A stretch of 64,000 nt of DNA from Fen-999 sp044220545 (GCA_044220545.1 JBGAQX010000002.1:124001-188000), one strand, 5' to 3'; counted from the stretch's first letter, positions 1 through 9,731 are shown. Program-made: numbers and translations. The notes: a model not told the origin generated them from the sequence alone.

Positions 1-8
1 GCGGCCTA

Positions 9-36
9 TTGACATGGCGACGGGTTAACTTATAAA
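9..36 (+). promoter_or_regulatory. Sigma70-type promoter of the efflux genes
   Basis: A perfect -35 hexamer TTGACA (9-14) and a near-perfect -10 TATAAA (31-36) are separated by 16 bp. They lie about 30 bp upstream of the adaptor start codon at 69. This is a direct consensus match; no transcript evidence is available. Confidence 0.6.
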
Positions 37-68
37 GGGTCGGCTCAACCACGGAGTGTTCAGTCTTC

Positions 69-1232
69 ATGAAATCCCCCGCATTGTTTCGTCGCCGTTC
101 GCTGCTCGTCGTCCTGGCGCTCGGCATGATCGTCGTGGCCTGGCTGCTGGCGAGGCCCCAGGCGGAGTCGACCGCCGCCAAGACCGATGCCGCCGCTCCC
201 TTGGAACTGGATGCCGCCGATCTGGCCGTGGCGCGCGGCGAATCGGTGGCGGCGACACTGACTCTCGCCGGGGTGCTCCAGCCACTGGCCGAATCCGTGC
301 TTACCGCCGAGGTCGAGGGCCGTATCGATGCCGTGCTGGCGCGGCCGGGCGAGACCGTCAAGGCGGGCCAGGTGTTGGCGCGCATGGATACCGGCGACCT
401 CGAGGCGCGGTTGGCCGAGCAGCGCGCGAATCTGGCCGCCAGCCGCGTCCAGCTTGATCTCGCTGAGAAAGCCCAGCGTCGCAACGAGGGCTTGCGCGAG
501 CGCAACTTCATTTCCGCCAGTGGCCTCGATGCGAGCCGGGGCACACTCGACGCCAACCGCGAGGCCCTGCGCGCCCGTGAAGCCCAACTGACGCTGGCGC
601 GACAGGCGCTGAGCAAGGCCGTCATCCGCTCGCCCCAGGCCGGCATCGTCGCCGAGCGCGCCGTCCAGCCGGGCCAGCATGTTGCCCTCAACACGCGCCT
701 GTTCAGCATCGTCGATCTCGCCGAACTGGAGTTTGCCGCCAGCGTGCCGGTCGGTCAGGTCGGCGCCGTGCGCGTCGGCCAGAACGTCAGCCTGGTCGCC
801 GAAGGCGCCGACGACGCGCCGGCATCGGGCCGGGTCGAGCGCATCGCGCCGGCCGCCGACGCCGCCACCCGCATGATCCCGATCTACATCCGCGTGGCCA
901 ATGCCGACGGCCGGCTCAGGGGCGGCATGGCCGCGCGCGGCTACCTGCGGCTGGGCGAAGTGGCAAACGCCGTGACCCTGCCGCGCGAGGCCTTGCGCGG
1001 CGGCGCCGAAACGCCAACCGTGCTGGTGATCGCCCAGGGGCGCGCCGAACTGCGCGCCGTGCAAGTCGGCCTGGTCGACGAGGTCGGCGGGCGCATGGAG
1101 ATCAAGTCGGGCGTCAAGGCGGGCGAGACGGCCATCCTCGCCCGCGTCGGCGGCATCGCCCCCGGACAGGCGGTCGCCGAAGCCAAGGACGCCAACGCCG
1201 AGGCCACGGCGCCGGCCGCTCCCGGCCGCTGA
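69..1232 (+). CDS. RND efflux periplasmic adaptor (membrane fusion protein)
   Basis: HlyD/RND-type adaptor that would link an inner-membrane RND pump to an outer-membrane channel. Residues about 8-24 are a hydrophobic N-terminal anchor after a short basic start. Residues about 75-115 and 195-230 look like the two halves of the lipoyl-like domain, flanking an alanine/arginine-rich coiled-coil hairpin (about 115-190). Beta-barrel and membrane-proximal segments follow to about 370. The 387-aa length is normal for the family. The ATG at 69 is preceded by GGAG and a strong promoter. The transporter gene starts 15 bp downstream, so the two form an operon. No outer-membrane factor gene is present in the window. 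The substrate cannot be read from the sequence. Confidence 0.88.
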   Translation: MKSPALFRRRSLLVVLALGMIVVAWLLARPQAESTAAKTDAAAPLELDAADLAVARGESVAATLTLAGVLQPLAESVLTAEVEGRIDAVLARPGETVKAGQVLARMDTGDLEARLAEQRANLAASRVQLDLAEKAQRRNEGLRERNFISASGLDASRGTLDANREALRAREAQLTLARQALSKAVIRSPQAGIVAERAVQPGQHVALNTRLFSIVDLAELEFAASVPVGQVGAVRVGQNVSLVAEGADDAPASGRVERIAPAADAATRMIPIYIRVANADGRLRGGMAARGYLRLGEVANAVTLPREALRGGAETPTVLVIAQGRAELRAVQVGLVDEVGGRMEIKSGVKAGETAILARVGGIAPGQAVAEAKDANAEATAPAAPGR

Positions 1233-1247
1233 TCGGAACGCCGCGCC

Positions 1248-4200
1248 ATGTGGTTCACCCGCATTTCGATCAGCTACCCGGTCTTCGCCACCATGATGAT
1301 GCTGGCGTTGATGGTCCTCGGCCTGTTTTCCTCGCAACGCCTGACGGTGGAGGAGTTGCCCGACGTCAAGTTCCCCGTCGTGGTGGTCAACACCACCTAC
1401 CCCGGCGCCTCGCCGGAGATCGTCGAGAGCGACGTTTCGCGCAAGGTCGAAGAAGCCATCAGCGCCGTCAACGGCCTGAAGAACCTCTATTCCTATTCCT
1501 ACGAGGGCTTGTCCATCGTCGTCGCCGAGTTCGTGCTGACGGTGAATCCGGAAGTGGCCGTGCAGGACGTGCGAGAGAAGGTCGCGGCCGTCAAGCGCGC
1601 CTTCCGCAAGGAGGTGGACGAGCCGACCATCAGCCGCTTCAATCCCGACGAACGGCCCATCGTCTCGGTGGCCCTGACCTCGGACACGGTGTCGCTGCGC
1701 GACCTCACCACGCGCGCCGACCACTATGTGCAAAAGCAGTACCAGACCATCAAGGGGGTCGGCAACGTCACGCTGGTAGGCGGCACCAAGCGCGAAGTGC
1801 AGGTGCTGCTCAAGCCCGAGGCCATGTACACGCTCGGCGTCGGCGCGGACCAGGTGGTGGCTGCGCTGAAGGCGGAGAACCAGGAACTGCCGGCCGGCAG
1901 CCTCGCGGTGCGCGGCGGTGAGCAGTTGGTGCAGATTCAGGGCCGGCTGCCGACCCCGGCGGCCTTCGAGCGCCTGATCGTCACACAGCGCAACGGCCAG
2001 CCGATCTACCTCGGCCAATTGGCGACCATCCGCGACGGCGAGGCCGAGCGTGAGTCGGTGGCTCTGGTGAACGGGCAGACCGCGCTGACGCTCGACATCA
2101 TCAAGGTACAGGGCGGCAACACCATAGAGATCGCCGATCTGGTCCGCGCCAAGACCGCCCAGCTCGCCAACGAGCTGGGTGCCGAGGGCATTCGCCTGAC
2201 GGTCCTCAGCGACGGGTCAACCGGCGTGCGCCGCTCGCTCTCCGGGGTGCGCGAGAACCTGCTCGAAGGCGCGGCGCTCACCATCGCCATCGTCTTCCTC
2301 TTCCTCGGTTCCTGGCGCAGCACGGTCATCACCGGTCTGACGCTGCCGGTGGCGCTGGTCGGCACGCTGTTCTTCATCTACCTGGCCGGCTTCACCATCA
2401 ACGTCATGACGCTGATGGCGCTGTCGCTCTGCGTCGGCCTGCTGGTCGACGACGCCATCGTCGTGCGCGAGAACATCGTCCGCCACGCCGCGATGGGCAA
2501 GAGCGCCCACCAGTCGGCGCTGGACGGCACGCGCGAGATCGGCCTGGCCGTCTTCGCCACCACCATGTCGATCGTCGCCGTATTCGTGCCGGTTGGCTTC
2601 ATGGGCGGCATCATCGGCAAGTTCTTCTATCAGTTCGGCCTGACGGTGACGGCGGCGGTGCTGATCTCGATGTTCGTCAGCTTCACCCTCGACCCCATGC
2701 TGAGCTCGGTCTGGCGCGATCCGCATGCCCACGGCAGGAAGCACGGCGGCTGGGTGGGGCCGCTGCTGGATTGGTTCGAGGCCTGGATGGACGGCATGAT
2801 CGAGTTCTACACGCGGGTGATCCGCTGGGCGCTCGCTCACCGCAGGAGCGTGTTGCTGATCGCGGCCGCGTCGCTGCTCGGCGCCTTCGCCCTGGTGCCG
2901 GTGGTCGGCGGCGAGTTCGTGCCCGAGCCGGACTTGTCGCGCCTGCGCGTGCGCTTCGACGTCGCCGAGGGCGCGGCGCTCGACTACACCGAGGCCAAGG
3001 CCCGGCAGGTCGAGACCGCGCTGCGCGAGTTCCCCGAAGTGGTGGAAACCTACGCCAGCGTCAATGTGGGCGGCTCGCTGGGCAAGAACGCGGCGGTGAT
3101 CGACCTGCGCCTGACGCCGCGCGCCGAGCGCAGCCGCACGCAGAAGCAGCTCGTGCCGCTGTTGCGCGAACGGCTGGCGCGCATTGCCGGCATCCGCCTC
3201 AAGGCGATCATCGTTCCCGACGGTCCGGGCGGTGGCGAAAAGCCGATCTATCTGTCCATCCAGGGTGGCGACTTCGCCGAACTGAAGCGCATCGCCGCGC
3301 AGGTCACCGAAAAGCTGGCGCACATCCGTGGTCTCGCCGATGTGGACCTCAGCCTGAAGGAAGCCAAGCCGACGCTGGACGTGCGCCTCAACCGCGAACT
3401 GGCCGCCCAGGCCGGGCTTTCGGTCGAGCGCATCGGCCTCGCGCTGCGGCCGCTGATCGCCGGCGATGCCGCCACCACCTGGAAGGCGCCCGACGGCGAG
3501 AACTACGACGTGCGCGTCCGCCTGGCGCCGGGCGAGCGCGAATCCGCCGCCGACCTCGTTGCCCTGCACTTCGCCGGCAGTACGGACCCGGTGACCGGCC
3601 GGCCGCGCATGATCCCCCTGGCGCAGGTGGCCGAGGTGCGGGCGACGCTGGGGCCGACGCAGATCAACCGCCGCGCCCTGGCGCGCGAGATCGCCCTGAC
3701 CGCCGGCCTGGCCGGCCGGCCGCTGGCCGAGGTGAGCGGCGAAATCGCCGCCGCGCTGAAGGACATTCCCCTGCCGGCCGGCTACCGCTTCGACCTCGGT
3801 GGCGCCAGCCGGGATATGGCCGAGTCCGGCGGCTATGCCGTTTCGGCCTTGCTGCTGGCGGTGGTGTTCATCTACATGGTGCTGGCCAGCCAGTTCGGCA
3901 GCTTCGTCCAGCCGCTGGCGATCATGAGCTCGCTGCCGCTCTCGCTGATCGGCGTGATGGCCGCCTTGTTCCTCGCCGGCAGCACGCTCAACATCTTTTC
4001 CATCATCGGCGTCATCATGCTGATGGGATTGGTGACCAAGAACGCCATCCTGCTGGTGGATTTCGTCAATCACCTGCGCGGCGGCGGCATGGAACGCGGG
4101 GCGGCCATCGTCGAAGCCGGTCGCGTGCGGCTGCGGCCGATCCTGATGACCACCTTCGCCATGGTCGCCGGCATGGCGCCGCTCATTCTGATCTCCAGCG

Positions 4201-4289
4201 AGGGCGCCGAGCAGCGGGCGCCCATGGCCCACGCCATCATCGGCGGCGTCATCACCTCGACGGCGGCGTCATCACCTCGACGCTGCTGA
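1248..4289 (+). CDS. RND efflux transporter, frameshifted at its C-terminus
   Basis: Inner-membrane proton-driven RND pump of the HAE-1/AcrB-like family. The first transmembrane segment is at residues 10-30, periplasmic porter regions at about 40-330 and 560-860, and the proton-relay motif with adjacent aspartates (GLLVDDAIVV) near residue 400. A second membrane block runs from about 860. The frame ends prematurely at 4289 after 1013 residues. A 20-bp tandem duplication at 4242-4281 shifts the frame just before the last transmembrane helix. If one copy is removed, the frame reads on as TSTLLTLIVVPVVFTYLDD to a TAA at 4358-4360, which is the normal RND ending. As written the protein lacks most of TM12 and may be inactive, or the duplication may be an assembly error. 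Confidence 0.9.
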   Translation: MWFTRISISYPVFATMMMLALMVLGLFSSQRLTVEELPDVKFPVVVVNTTYPGASPEIVESDVSRKVEEAISAVNGLKNLYSYSYEGLSIVVAEFVLTVNPEVAVQDVREKVAAVKRAFRKEVDEPTISRFNPDERPIVSVALTSDTVSLRDLTTRADHYVQKQYQTIKGVGNVTLVGGTKREVQVLLKPEAMYTLGVGADQVVAALKAENQELPAGSLAVRGGEQLVQIQGRLPTPAAFERLIVTQRNGQPIYLGQLATIRDGEAERESVALVNGQTALTLDIIKVQGGNTIEIADLVRAKTAQLANELGAEGIRLTVLSDGSTGVRRSLSGVRENLLEGAALTIAIVFLFLGSWRSTVITGLTLPVALVGTLFFIYLAGFTINVMTLMALSLCVGLLVDDAIVVRENIVRHAAMGKSAHQSALDGTREIGLAVFATTMSIVAVFVPVGFMGGIIGKFFYQFGLTVTAAVLISMFVSFTLDPMLSSVWRDPHAHGRKHGGWVGPLLDWFEAWMDGMIEFYTRVIRWALAHRRSVLLIAAASLLGAFALVPVVGGEFVPEPDLSRLRVRFDVAEGAALDYTEAKARQVETALREFPEVVETYASVNVGGSLGKNAAVIDLRLTPRAERSRTQKQLVPLLRERLARIAGIRLKAIIVPDGPGGGEKPIYLSIQGGDFAELKRIAAQVTEKLAHIRGLADVDLSLKEAKPTLDVRLNRELAAQAGLSVERIGLALRPLIAGDAATTWKAPDGENYDVRVRLAPGERESAADLVALHFAGSTDPVTGRPRMIPLAQVAEVRATLGPTQINRRALAREIALTAGLAGRPLAEVSGEIAAALKDIPLPAGYRFDLGGASRDMAESGGYAVSALLLAVVFIYMVLASQFGSFVQPLAIMSSLPLSLIGVMAALFLAGSTLNIFSIIGVIMLMGLVTKNAILLVDFVNHLRGGGMERGAAIVEAGRVRLRPILMTTFAMVAGMAPLILISSEGAEQRAPMAHAIIGGVITSTAASSPRRC
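4242..4281 (+). repeat. Perfect 20-bp tandem duplication inside the RND gene
   Basis: The 20-bp unit cggcggcgtcatcacctcga occurs at 4242-4261 and again at 4262-4281 with no mismatch. Twenty is not a multiple of three, so the second copy changes the reading frame of the efflux gene. Deleting one copy restores a family-typical C-terminus. Confidence 0.97.
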
Positions 4290-4346
4290 CGCTGATCGTC
4301 GTGCCGGTGGTGTTTACCTATCTGGACGACTGGGCGGCGCGGGTCC

Positions 4347-4547
4347 TTAGGCGGCTATAACCCCCGGCAACTTGGAAGGCTGCGCATCGAAGGTTGCCGT
4401 CGCCGGACAGCCAAGCCGTCGGTTTTTGGCACCGATCAGGCAATCGGCGAATTCGGCGGTCGTATCCTTCCAGATGAAAATGCCTGCACCCGGCCCACTG
4501 TTGACGTACAAATCACTGACGAGTCTATGGCGGGTTTCCGCACTCAA
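4347..4547 (-). CDS. Small hypothetical protein downstream of the hybrid kinase
   Basis: A possible 66-aa frame begins with TTG 9 bp after the kinase stop codon and runs to 4347, overlapping the 3' end of the efflux gene on the other strand by 14 bp. The centre (GPGAGIFIWKDTTAEFADCL) has the feel of a ferredoxin-like or monooxygenase-type strand-helix element, but I do not recognise a family. The start is weak and no clear ribosome binding site is visible. It may be a chance frame. Confidence 0.2.
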   Translation of the reverse strand: MSAETRHRLVSDLYVNSGPGAGIFIWKDTTAEFADCLIGAKNRRLGCPATATFDAQPSKLPGVIAA

Positions 4548-4555
4548 TCCGCCGA

Positions 4556-7500
4556 TCAGTTACCACCTTTCTCCAACCACCTCAGCAAGGTCTCGTACAG
4601 TTTGTCCGCATCGATCGGCTTGGGGATATGGTCGTTCATACCGGCATCAAAGCAGGCCTGGCGATCCTGATTGAAGGCGTTGGCGGTCATCGCCAGTATT
4701 GGCGCTTGCGCGTAGGCGGGCAGTAGCCGAATCGCCTTGGTGGCATCGAGCCCGTTCAGGTGAGGCATCTGCATGTCCATCAAGATCAGGGCGTAGGTGT
4801 TCTGTTTGGCCAGTGCCAGCGCCTCCTGCCCATCTTCGGCTATATCCACCACCAGCCCCACATCCTCCAGCAGACTGCGCGAGACTTCCTGGTTGATCGG
4901 CTCGTCTTCGGCCAACAGGATGCGCGTGCCGGCGTAGTCGGCTTGCAGACGTTGGTCGGCCGTCAGTCCCGCACTAGCCGGTGCTGGCGTGCCGGCGTCT
5001 TGCGCCCGCTTCTTGAGGGCAACAACGAACCAGAAGATACTGCCGCTGCTCGGGCTGCTCTCGACGCCGATTTCGCCGCCCATCAACTGCACCAGGTGTT
5101 TGCAGATGGCCAGGCCCAAGCCGGTGCCGCCGTACTTGCGGGTCATGCTGCTGTCGGCCTGCTCGAAGGACCGGAACAGGCGGGCCTGTGTTTCCGGTGA
5201 AATGCCGATGCCGGTGTCGACGACCTCGAAGCGCAGCTGCATGGCCGCGGCCGACTCGCCGACCGAGCGAATGCGCAGGACGACTTCGCCATGGTCGGAG
5301 AACTTGATGGCGTTGCCGACGAGGTTAATGAGAATCTGCCCCAGGCGCAGCGGATCGCCCTGGAGGGGGGCACGGGCGAGCTCGGTGGGAAGGTCGATGC
5401 CCAGGCGCAGCCCTTTCTCGGTGGCCTTGTGGCCGAGGGTGCTGGTCAGTTGGGCGACGCTCTGGGCCAGCTGCAGGGGCTGGTCGTCGAGCACCATGCG
5501 CTCGGCCTCGATCTTGGACAGGTCGAGGATGTCGTTGAGGATGCCAAGCAGGCGCTTGGCGGCGCTCTTGGCCTTGTCGAGATGATCCAGCCCCTTGGAG
5601 TCGGCCATGCGCCGCTTCGCCAGGTCGATCATGCCCATGACACCGTTCATCGGCGTTCTGAGTTCGTGGCTCATGTTGGCAAGGAAGGCGCTCTTGGCGC
5701 GGCTGGCGGCTTCGGCGGCGGCTTTGGCTTCGGTGAGTTGCGCCGTGCGTTCCTGCACCAGCTCTTCGAGGTGGAGGCGGTGACGTTCGAGCTCCGCCTC
5801 TGCCCGCTTGCGCGCATCAATATTGACGGAATATCCGGCGCCCAGCAGGGGGCGACCCGCCGCATCGCGATGCGTCACCCGGCCCACTGTCTGCAGCCAG
5901 GAGTAGCCGTCATCCGGGTTCTGGAAGCGGTATTCGCAATCGAACCCATGCTCCGCCCCGGGCAGCAGCGCCTGCTCCACCAGCGCCATGAAGTGCGGGC
6001 GATCATCGGGATGCACTCGCGCCAGCCAGCCTTCCAGGGTATCCGGGGCATCCGACACGTCGAGGCCCAGGCTGGCAAGGGCGCTGCCTTCGTAGCCCAG
6101 TTTGCCGGAGGCGAAGTCGATTTCCCAGATCAGGATTTCGGCCGCTTCCATGGCCAAGGCATTACGCCGCTCTTCCCGTTTGTACTCGGTAATGTCGTCA
6201 TACACCCCGAGCACGCCGATGTTTTCACCCTGGCGGTCGTATAGGGGAATCTTTGAGGTGCGCAGCCAGATGGTTTTTCCGTCCGGCGTGGCCTGGGGTT
6301 CTTCGTAGTTCAGCCGCGGCTGCCTCGATTCCACAACGTGTCTGTCGTCGGCGCGATAGAGATCGGCTTGTGCGGCCCAGCCCATGGCGTAGTCGTCCCG
6401 ACCGAGCAGTTCGTCCGGCGACGCTTTGCCGGCGTCGTGGGCAAACGCCGGATTGCAGCCCAGGTAGCGGCCCTTTCGGTCTTTCCAGAAGATGCGCAGC
6501 GGCACGGTGTCGATGACCTGCCGCAGCAAGTCGCGCGAGCTGGCGAGCGCTGTCTTCATTTCCTCCAGGGCCAGCGCGTTGGCATGACGCTCGGTAATGT
6601 CGCGGCTGATCATGACGAAGCGCGGGGCGGACTCGTCACCTGAATGCAAGGGGGCGGCGGAGAGTTCAAACCAGTGTTCCCCCTGCGGCAAGGCCAGCCG
6701 GTAATTCACGCCATAAGAAACGCCGTGTTGCGCCGCGCCGTCGATGGCGCGTTGACAGGCGTCGGCGGCATCGGGCGGCAGTAGATCGGCAAACCGTTTG
6801 CCCAAAAGCGCTTCCGGCGGGGCCGCCAGCAGGTCGTCGCGATGGGTGTGGTAGTCGAAGATGCGGCCTTCGGCGTCCACTTCAAACAGCAGATCGGGCA
6901 TGGCATTCAGTGTGGCTTGCAACCGATTGCGCGCCGCTTGGGTGGCTGCATCGGCGCGTCTTAGCTCCTCTTCGGCGCGTCCGCGCTCCACGGCCAGGCC
7001 GGTGATGCGCGCCGCTGCCTTGAGCCGGCTCAATTGCTCGGCCGTCGGCGCGCAAGGCGCGGGGGCGTAAAACGCCAGGGCGCCCAGTACTTTGCCGCTG
7101 CTGCTGACGAAAGGATGGGACCAGCACGCGGCGACGCCCGCTTTCTTGGCGAGTGCGGCCAATGCCGCCCAAAGCGGATCGGCCTGGATGTCCTCCACGA
7201 TGACGGGCGTGTTCCAGAAGATCGCCGTGCCGCAAGAGCCGACAGTCGGCCCGATCGCATAGCCATTGACAGCCGCGTTGTAATCATCCGGCAGGCTGGG
7301 TCCGGCGCCGAAAACAAAGCGGCCTTGATCGACCAGCAAGATCGAGCACTTGAAGCCGGGGTTCTGCTCCTCGATGATCCGCGCGATGGCGTCGAGGGTG
7401 CCCGACATCGTCGCCCCGGCGGGCCCCGGTTGATTGGATTCGGGCTGAGCGGGGACCGTGGCGCACCGACCGAGGAAATAAAAGCCCTCCACGTGCCTTT

Positions 7501-7819
7501 CTACCTGTATGCGCAATAGGAGCGCATGGCCGTCTTGAGTGGCATGACGGGCAAGAAACGACTTCTCGCCTCTATCCAGCGCGGCTTGGACGCTCGCGCG
7601 GTCGCCTGGGACGATCCAGTCGAGGAAAGGTTTTTCGGCAAGTTCGGCGGCGTCAAAACCCGTCCTGGCCTTGAACGAATCGTTGACGCGAACAAATTGT
7701 CCCTTGTCCATTGCCCGCACGATCATCGGATCGTCAGGTTTCTCTTCTATCCCGGGCATACGACCATTCTTTCTCGCAAAATCGATTGGGGCGTATCTGG
7801 AAGTGATTCCCAAGAACAT
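4556..7819 (-). CDS. Hybrid sensor histidine kinase (PAS-GAF-PAS-PAS-PAS-HisKA-HATPase-REC)
   Basis: Soluble multidomain hybrid kinase of 1087 aa with no transmembrane segment. In order: a PAS domain (about 35-135), a GAF domain (about 150-290), three further PAS/PAC units (about 300-420, 430-560, 565-690), a coiled coil, a HisKA H-box (FLANMSHELRTPMNG, phosphorylated His718), a HATPase domain with a DTGIG motif, and a C-terminal receiver (about 955-1080) with acidic ILLAEDEPIN and the phospho-acceptor Asp1015 in LILMDMQMP. Phosphotransfer would run from His718 to Asp1015. There is no HPt domain and no adjacent output regulator, so the final target is unknown. The start is uncertain: an ATG at 7759 would give a protein 20 residues shorter. 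Neither start has a strong ribosome binding site. Confidence 0.92.
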   Translation of the reverse strand: MFLGITSRYAPIDFARKNGRMPGIEEKPDDPMIVRAMDKGQFVRVNDSFKARTGFDAAELAEKPFLDWIVPGDRASVQAALDRGEKSFLARHATQDGHALLLRIQVERHVEGFYFLGRCATVPAQPESNQPGPAGATMSGTLDAIARIIEEQNPGFKCSILLVDQGRFVFGAGPSLPDDYNAAVNGYAIGPTVGSCGTAIFWNTPVIVEDIQADPLWAALAALAKKAGVAACWSHPFVSSSGKVLGALAFYAPAPCAPTAEQLSRLKAAARITGLAVERGRAEEELRRADAATQAARNRLQATLNAMPDLLFEVDAEGRIFDYHTHRDDLLAAPPEALLGKRFADLLPPDAADACQRAIDGAAQHGVSYGVNYRLALPQGEHWFELSAAPLHSGDESAPRFVMISRDITERHANALALEEMKTALASSRDLLRQVIDTVPLRIFWKDRKGRYLGCNPAFAHDAGKASPDELLGRDDYAMGWAAQADLYRADDRHVVESRQPRLNYEEPQATPDGKTIWLRTSKIPLYDRQGENIGVLGVYDDITEYKREERRNALAMEAAEILIWEIDFASGKLGYEGSALASLGLDVSDAPDTLEGWLARVHPDDRPHFMALVEQALLPGAEHGFDCEYRFQNPDDGYSWLQTVGRVTHRDAAGRPLLGAGYSVNIDARKRAEAELERHRLHLEELVQERTAQLTEAKAAAEAASRAKSAFLANMSHELRTPMNGVMGMIDLAKRRMADSKGLDHLDKAKSAAKRLLGILNDILDLSKIEAERMVLDDQPLQLAQSVAQLTSTLGHKATEKGLRLGIDLPTELARAPLQGDPLRLGQILINLVGNAIKFSDHGEVVLRIRSVGESAAAMQLRFEVVDTGIGISPETQARLFRSFEQADSSMTRKYGGTGLGLAICKHLVQLMGGEIGVESSPSSGSIFWFVVALKKRAQDAGTPAPASAGLTADQRLQADYAGTRILLAEDEPINQEVSRSLLEDVGLVVDIAEDGQEALALAKQNTYALILMDMQMPHLNGLDATKAIRLLPAYAQAPILAMTANAFNQDRQACFDAGMNDHIPKPIDADKLYETLLRWLEKGGN

Positions 7820-8060
7820 ACCCGCTGGCGATTCTAGACCTTATGGAAAACACGCCTTTGTTCTTCCGGCTGATTGGTCTGGTTGATGTGCGTAGGTTAG
7901 CCCGCCGGCAGGTCCCGAAGTGCAGGGGTCGCTCAGATGGCGGCTTTGTGAAAAAGGTGTGGGGCAGCAGTTGGCCGGAGCCGCCACCCGACGCATATCA
8001 GCCGAGCCGAAGGGGATCGCCGCAGCATTGAACACTTGGCGCACCAACTCGGGAACCACG

Positions 8061-9533
8061 TTACGGATAGCGCGGCGGCACATCAGGGAATTCCCCAAGG
8101 TATTCGGACTTCCACCACGCGCCGGTTCGGGCGCGTTCCGGCGGCGAAGTGAATCGGTACCGGTAGGCGTCGACGCGCAGGAACCTGGGTGGCGCGCGTC
8201 CTTCGAAGGGGTTGTGAGCGAGCAGGTCGCCGACGGCGGGTTCGTTGCGCCACAGGGCGTCGAGGAATCGGCTGAACCAGGTATTCATGTCGCGCCCCTG
8301 GGGTGGCACGAACCACATCATCCAGTCCAGGCGGGGTTGATGGGGCACGATGAACGCGGGGGTCTGATCGAGTGCGCCGGGCTTGTAGCGGAAGACATAC
8401 GGCTCCCACCGGAATCCATCGTAGCTGCCGGCGATCCGCAGCTCCTGGCGCTCGGTCTGCATTGTCGGAAACAGGTGATAGACGTTGCCGACGCCATAAC
8501 TCGGCCCGACATCGGCCAGGGCGGATAGCGCCGGGGGCAACGGACGCCGCATGATCATTTCCAGCATGCCGCTCAGGCTCACGGCCAGAATCAGCAAGGC
8601 GGCCGCGCCGCTCAGGACCTTCAGGCGCCGGCCTGGCCCCGGGTCGGACTTCCCGGCTTGCCGAGGACCCGGCGAGCGCGGCAACAGCTTGCCGACGATG
8701 CGATCGTCCAGCAGGAACAGGCAGAGGAGAATGGTCAGCAGATTGATGAAGTTGTGATTGCTCGTGGCGAGAATCAGCAGTTGCAGGATGATCGTTGTCA
8801 CGGCCGCGACGATCCGGAACGGGCGTGGCAGGAAGATGAAGAACGGTACGACCAGTTCCGCGAACAGGGTCAGACCCACGCCCGTGTCCAGCAGCCAGGG
8901 CGGAAGCTGATGGGCATACCAGGAGCCGACATGCGGCAACGGCTGGGTTTCGAAGTAGTGGCGCAGGGCGGTGAGATGGCGCCACGACGGATCGCCGCTG
9001 GTCAGCTTGGCAAGGCCGGACAGGAAGCGCAGGCGGAACAGCAGCCAGTGGAACAGGAAGACGATCAACCGGGAGGGCGAGTCGGCGAGGAAGATCGCCA
9101 GAAAACCGCATTCCATCAGCAGGTAGTCCCACTGGAAGCCGGTGAAGGTCTGCCCGGCGTGGTACAGGGACAGGTAAAGCACGAACAGCGCGATCAGGAT
9201 CGGGCGGCGCTTGCCCCAGCCCAACAACAGAAACGCGGCCAGGATCGCCCCGGCAATCGCCGCGCCCTGCAACGCGACATCGCTGCTGTTGAGCCAGAAC
9301 ACGGTGGGCAGTTCCAGCCACGCGAGGTAGCCGTCCCGGGCAAAGCCCCGCGCCAGCAACTCACGGAACGGCAAGATGCCATGGGCCCCGGCCAGGCCCT
9401 CGATCTGCGCCGCCAGCGACAGGAAGGCGGCCGCATAGACCACCGCCAGGCCCTTCAGGAAGAGCCATGCAGTGAGCTCGCAGTCTTGCGCGGGGGCGAA
9501 CGCTCTACCCACGGCGGTTCCCATCATGCCCAT
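8061..9533 (-). CDS. Lipase maturation factor family protein (LMF1-like)
   Basis: Polytopic membrane protein of 490 aa related to eukaryotic LMF1, which helps lipases fold in the ER. Bacterial homologues are common but their role is not settled. About seven or eight hydrophobic segments fill residues 20-330. The C-terminal soluble part carries the family's conserved stretch (YDGFRWEPYVFRYKPGAL, then PRLDWMMWF). The gene stands alone; the CYTH-CHAD gene is divergent across a 198-bp gap. A decayed copy of the conserved C-terminal stretch lies at 20001-20108. The family call is firm; the function is inferred only by homology. Confidence 0.85.
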   Translation of the reverse strand: MGMMGTAVGRAFAPAQDCELTAWLFLKGLAVVYAAAFLSLAAQIEGLAGAHGILPFRELLARGFARDGYLAWLELPTVFWLNSSDVALQGAAIAGAILAAFLLLGWGKRRPILIALFVLYLSLYHAGQTFTGFQWDYLLMECGFLAIFLADSPSRLIVFLFHWLLFRLRFLSGLAKLTSGDPSWRHLTALRHYFETQPLPHVGSWYAHQLPPWLLDTGVGLTLFAELVVPFFIFLPRPFRIVAAVTTIILQLLILATSNHNFINLLTILLCLFLLDDRIVGKLLPRSPGPRQAGKSDPGPGRRLKVLSGAAALLILAVSLSGMLEMIMRRPLPPALSALADVGPSYGVGNVYHLFPTMQTERQELRIAGSYDGFRWEPYVFRYKPGALDQTPAFIVPHQPRLDWMMWFVPPQGRDMNTWFSRFLDALWRNEPAVGDLLAHNPFEGRAPPRFLRVDAYRYRFTSPPERARTGAWWKSEYLGEFPDVPPRYP

Positions 9534-9591
9534 CTCGCACTCCCTCGGGGTGGCGTCGCGGGGACCTTAGCAAAGGACTGGCGCGCCGACA

Positions 9592-9625
9592 AGGTGGGCG
9601 GCAATGGCAGGTGGGCGGCAATGGC
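9592..9625 (+). repeat. Perfect 17-bp tandem duplication
   Basis: The unit aggtgggcggcaatggc occurs at 9592-9608 and again at 9609-9625. It lies in the divergent intergenic region between the lipase maturation factor and CYTH-CHAD genes, so it changes spacing rather than a reading frame. Confidence 0.95.
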
Positions 9626-9731
9626 CCAGGCCGCGCGGGAATGTCCGGCGCGACGACTGTAATAATCTTTCGGGGGGTCACAACCTATACTCCCGGCGCG
9701 ATATACCCTTGGCGCTACGCGCCCGCCACCC

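Noticed and set aside
60..2018. Long antisense open frame (652 aa) opposite the efflux adaptor gene
   Set aside because: High GC makes long antisense frames common. Its translation is His/Arg/Gly-rich low complexity with no motif, while the plus strand has clear family signatures.
2217..4232. Antisense open frame (671 aa) opposite the RND transporter
   Set aside because: Composition is typical of a shadow of a membrane protein gene; no ribosome binding site or domain.
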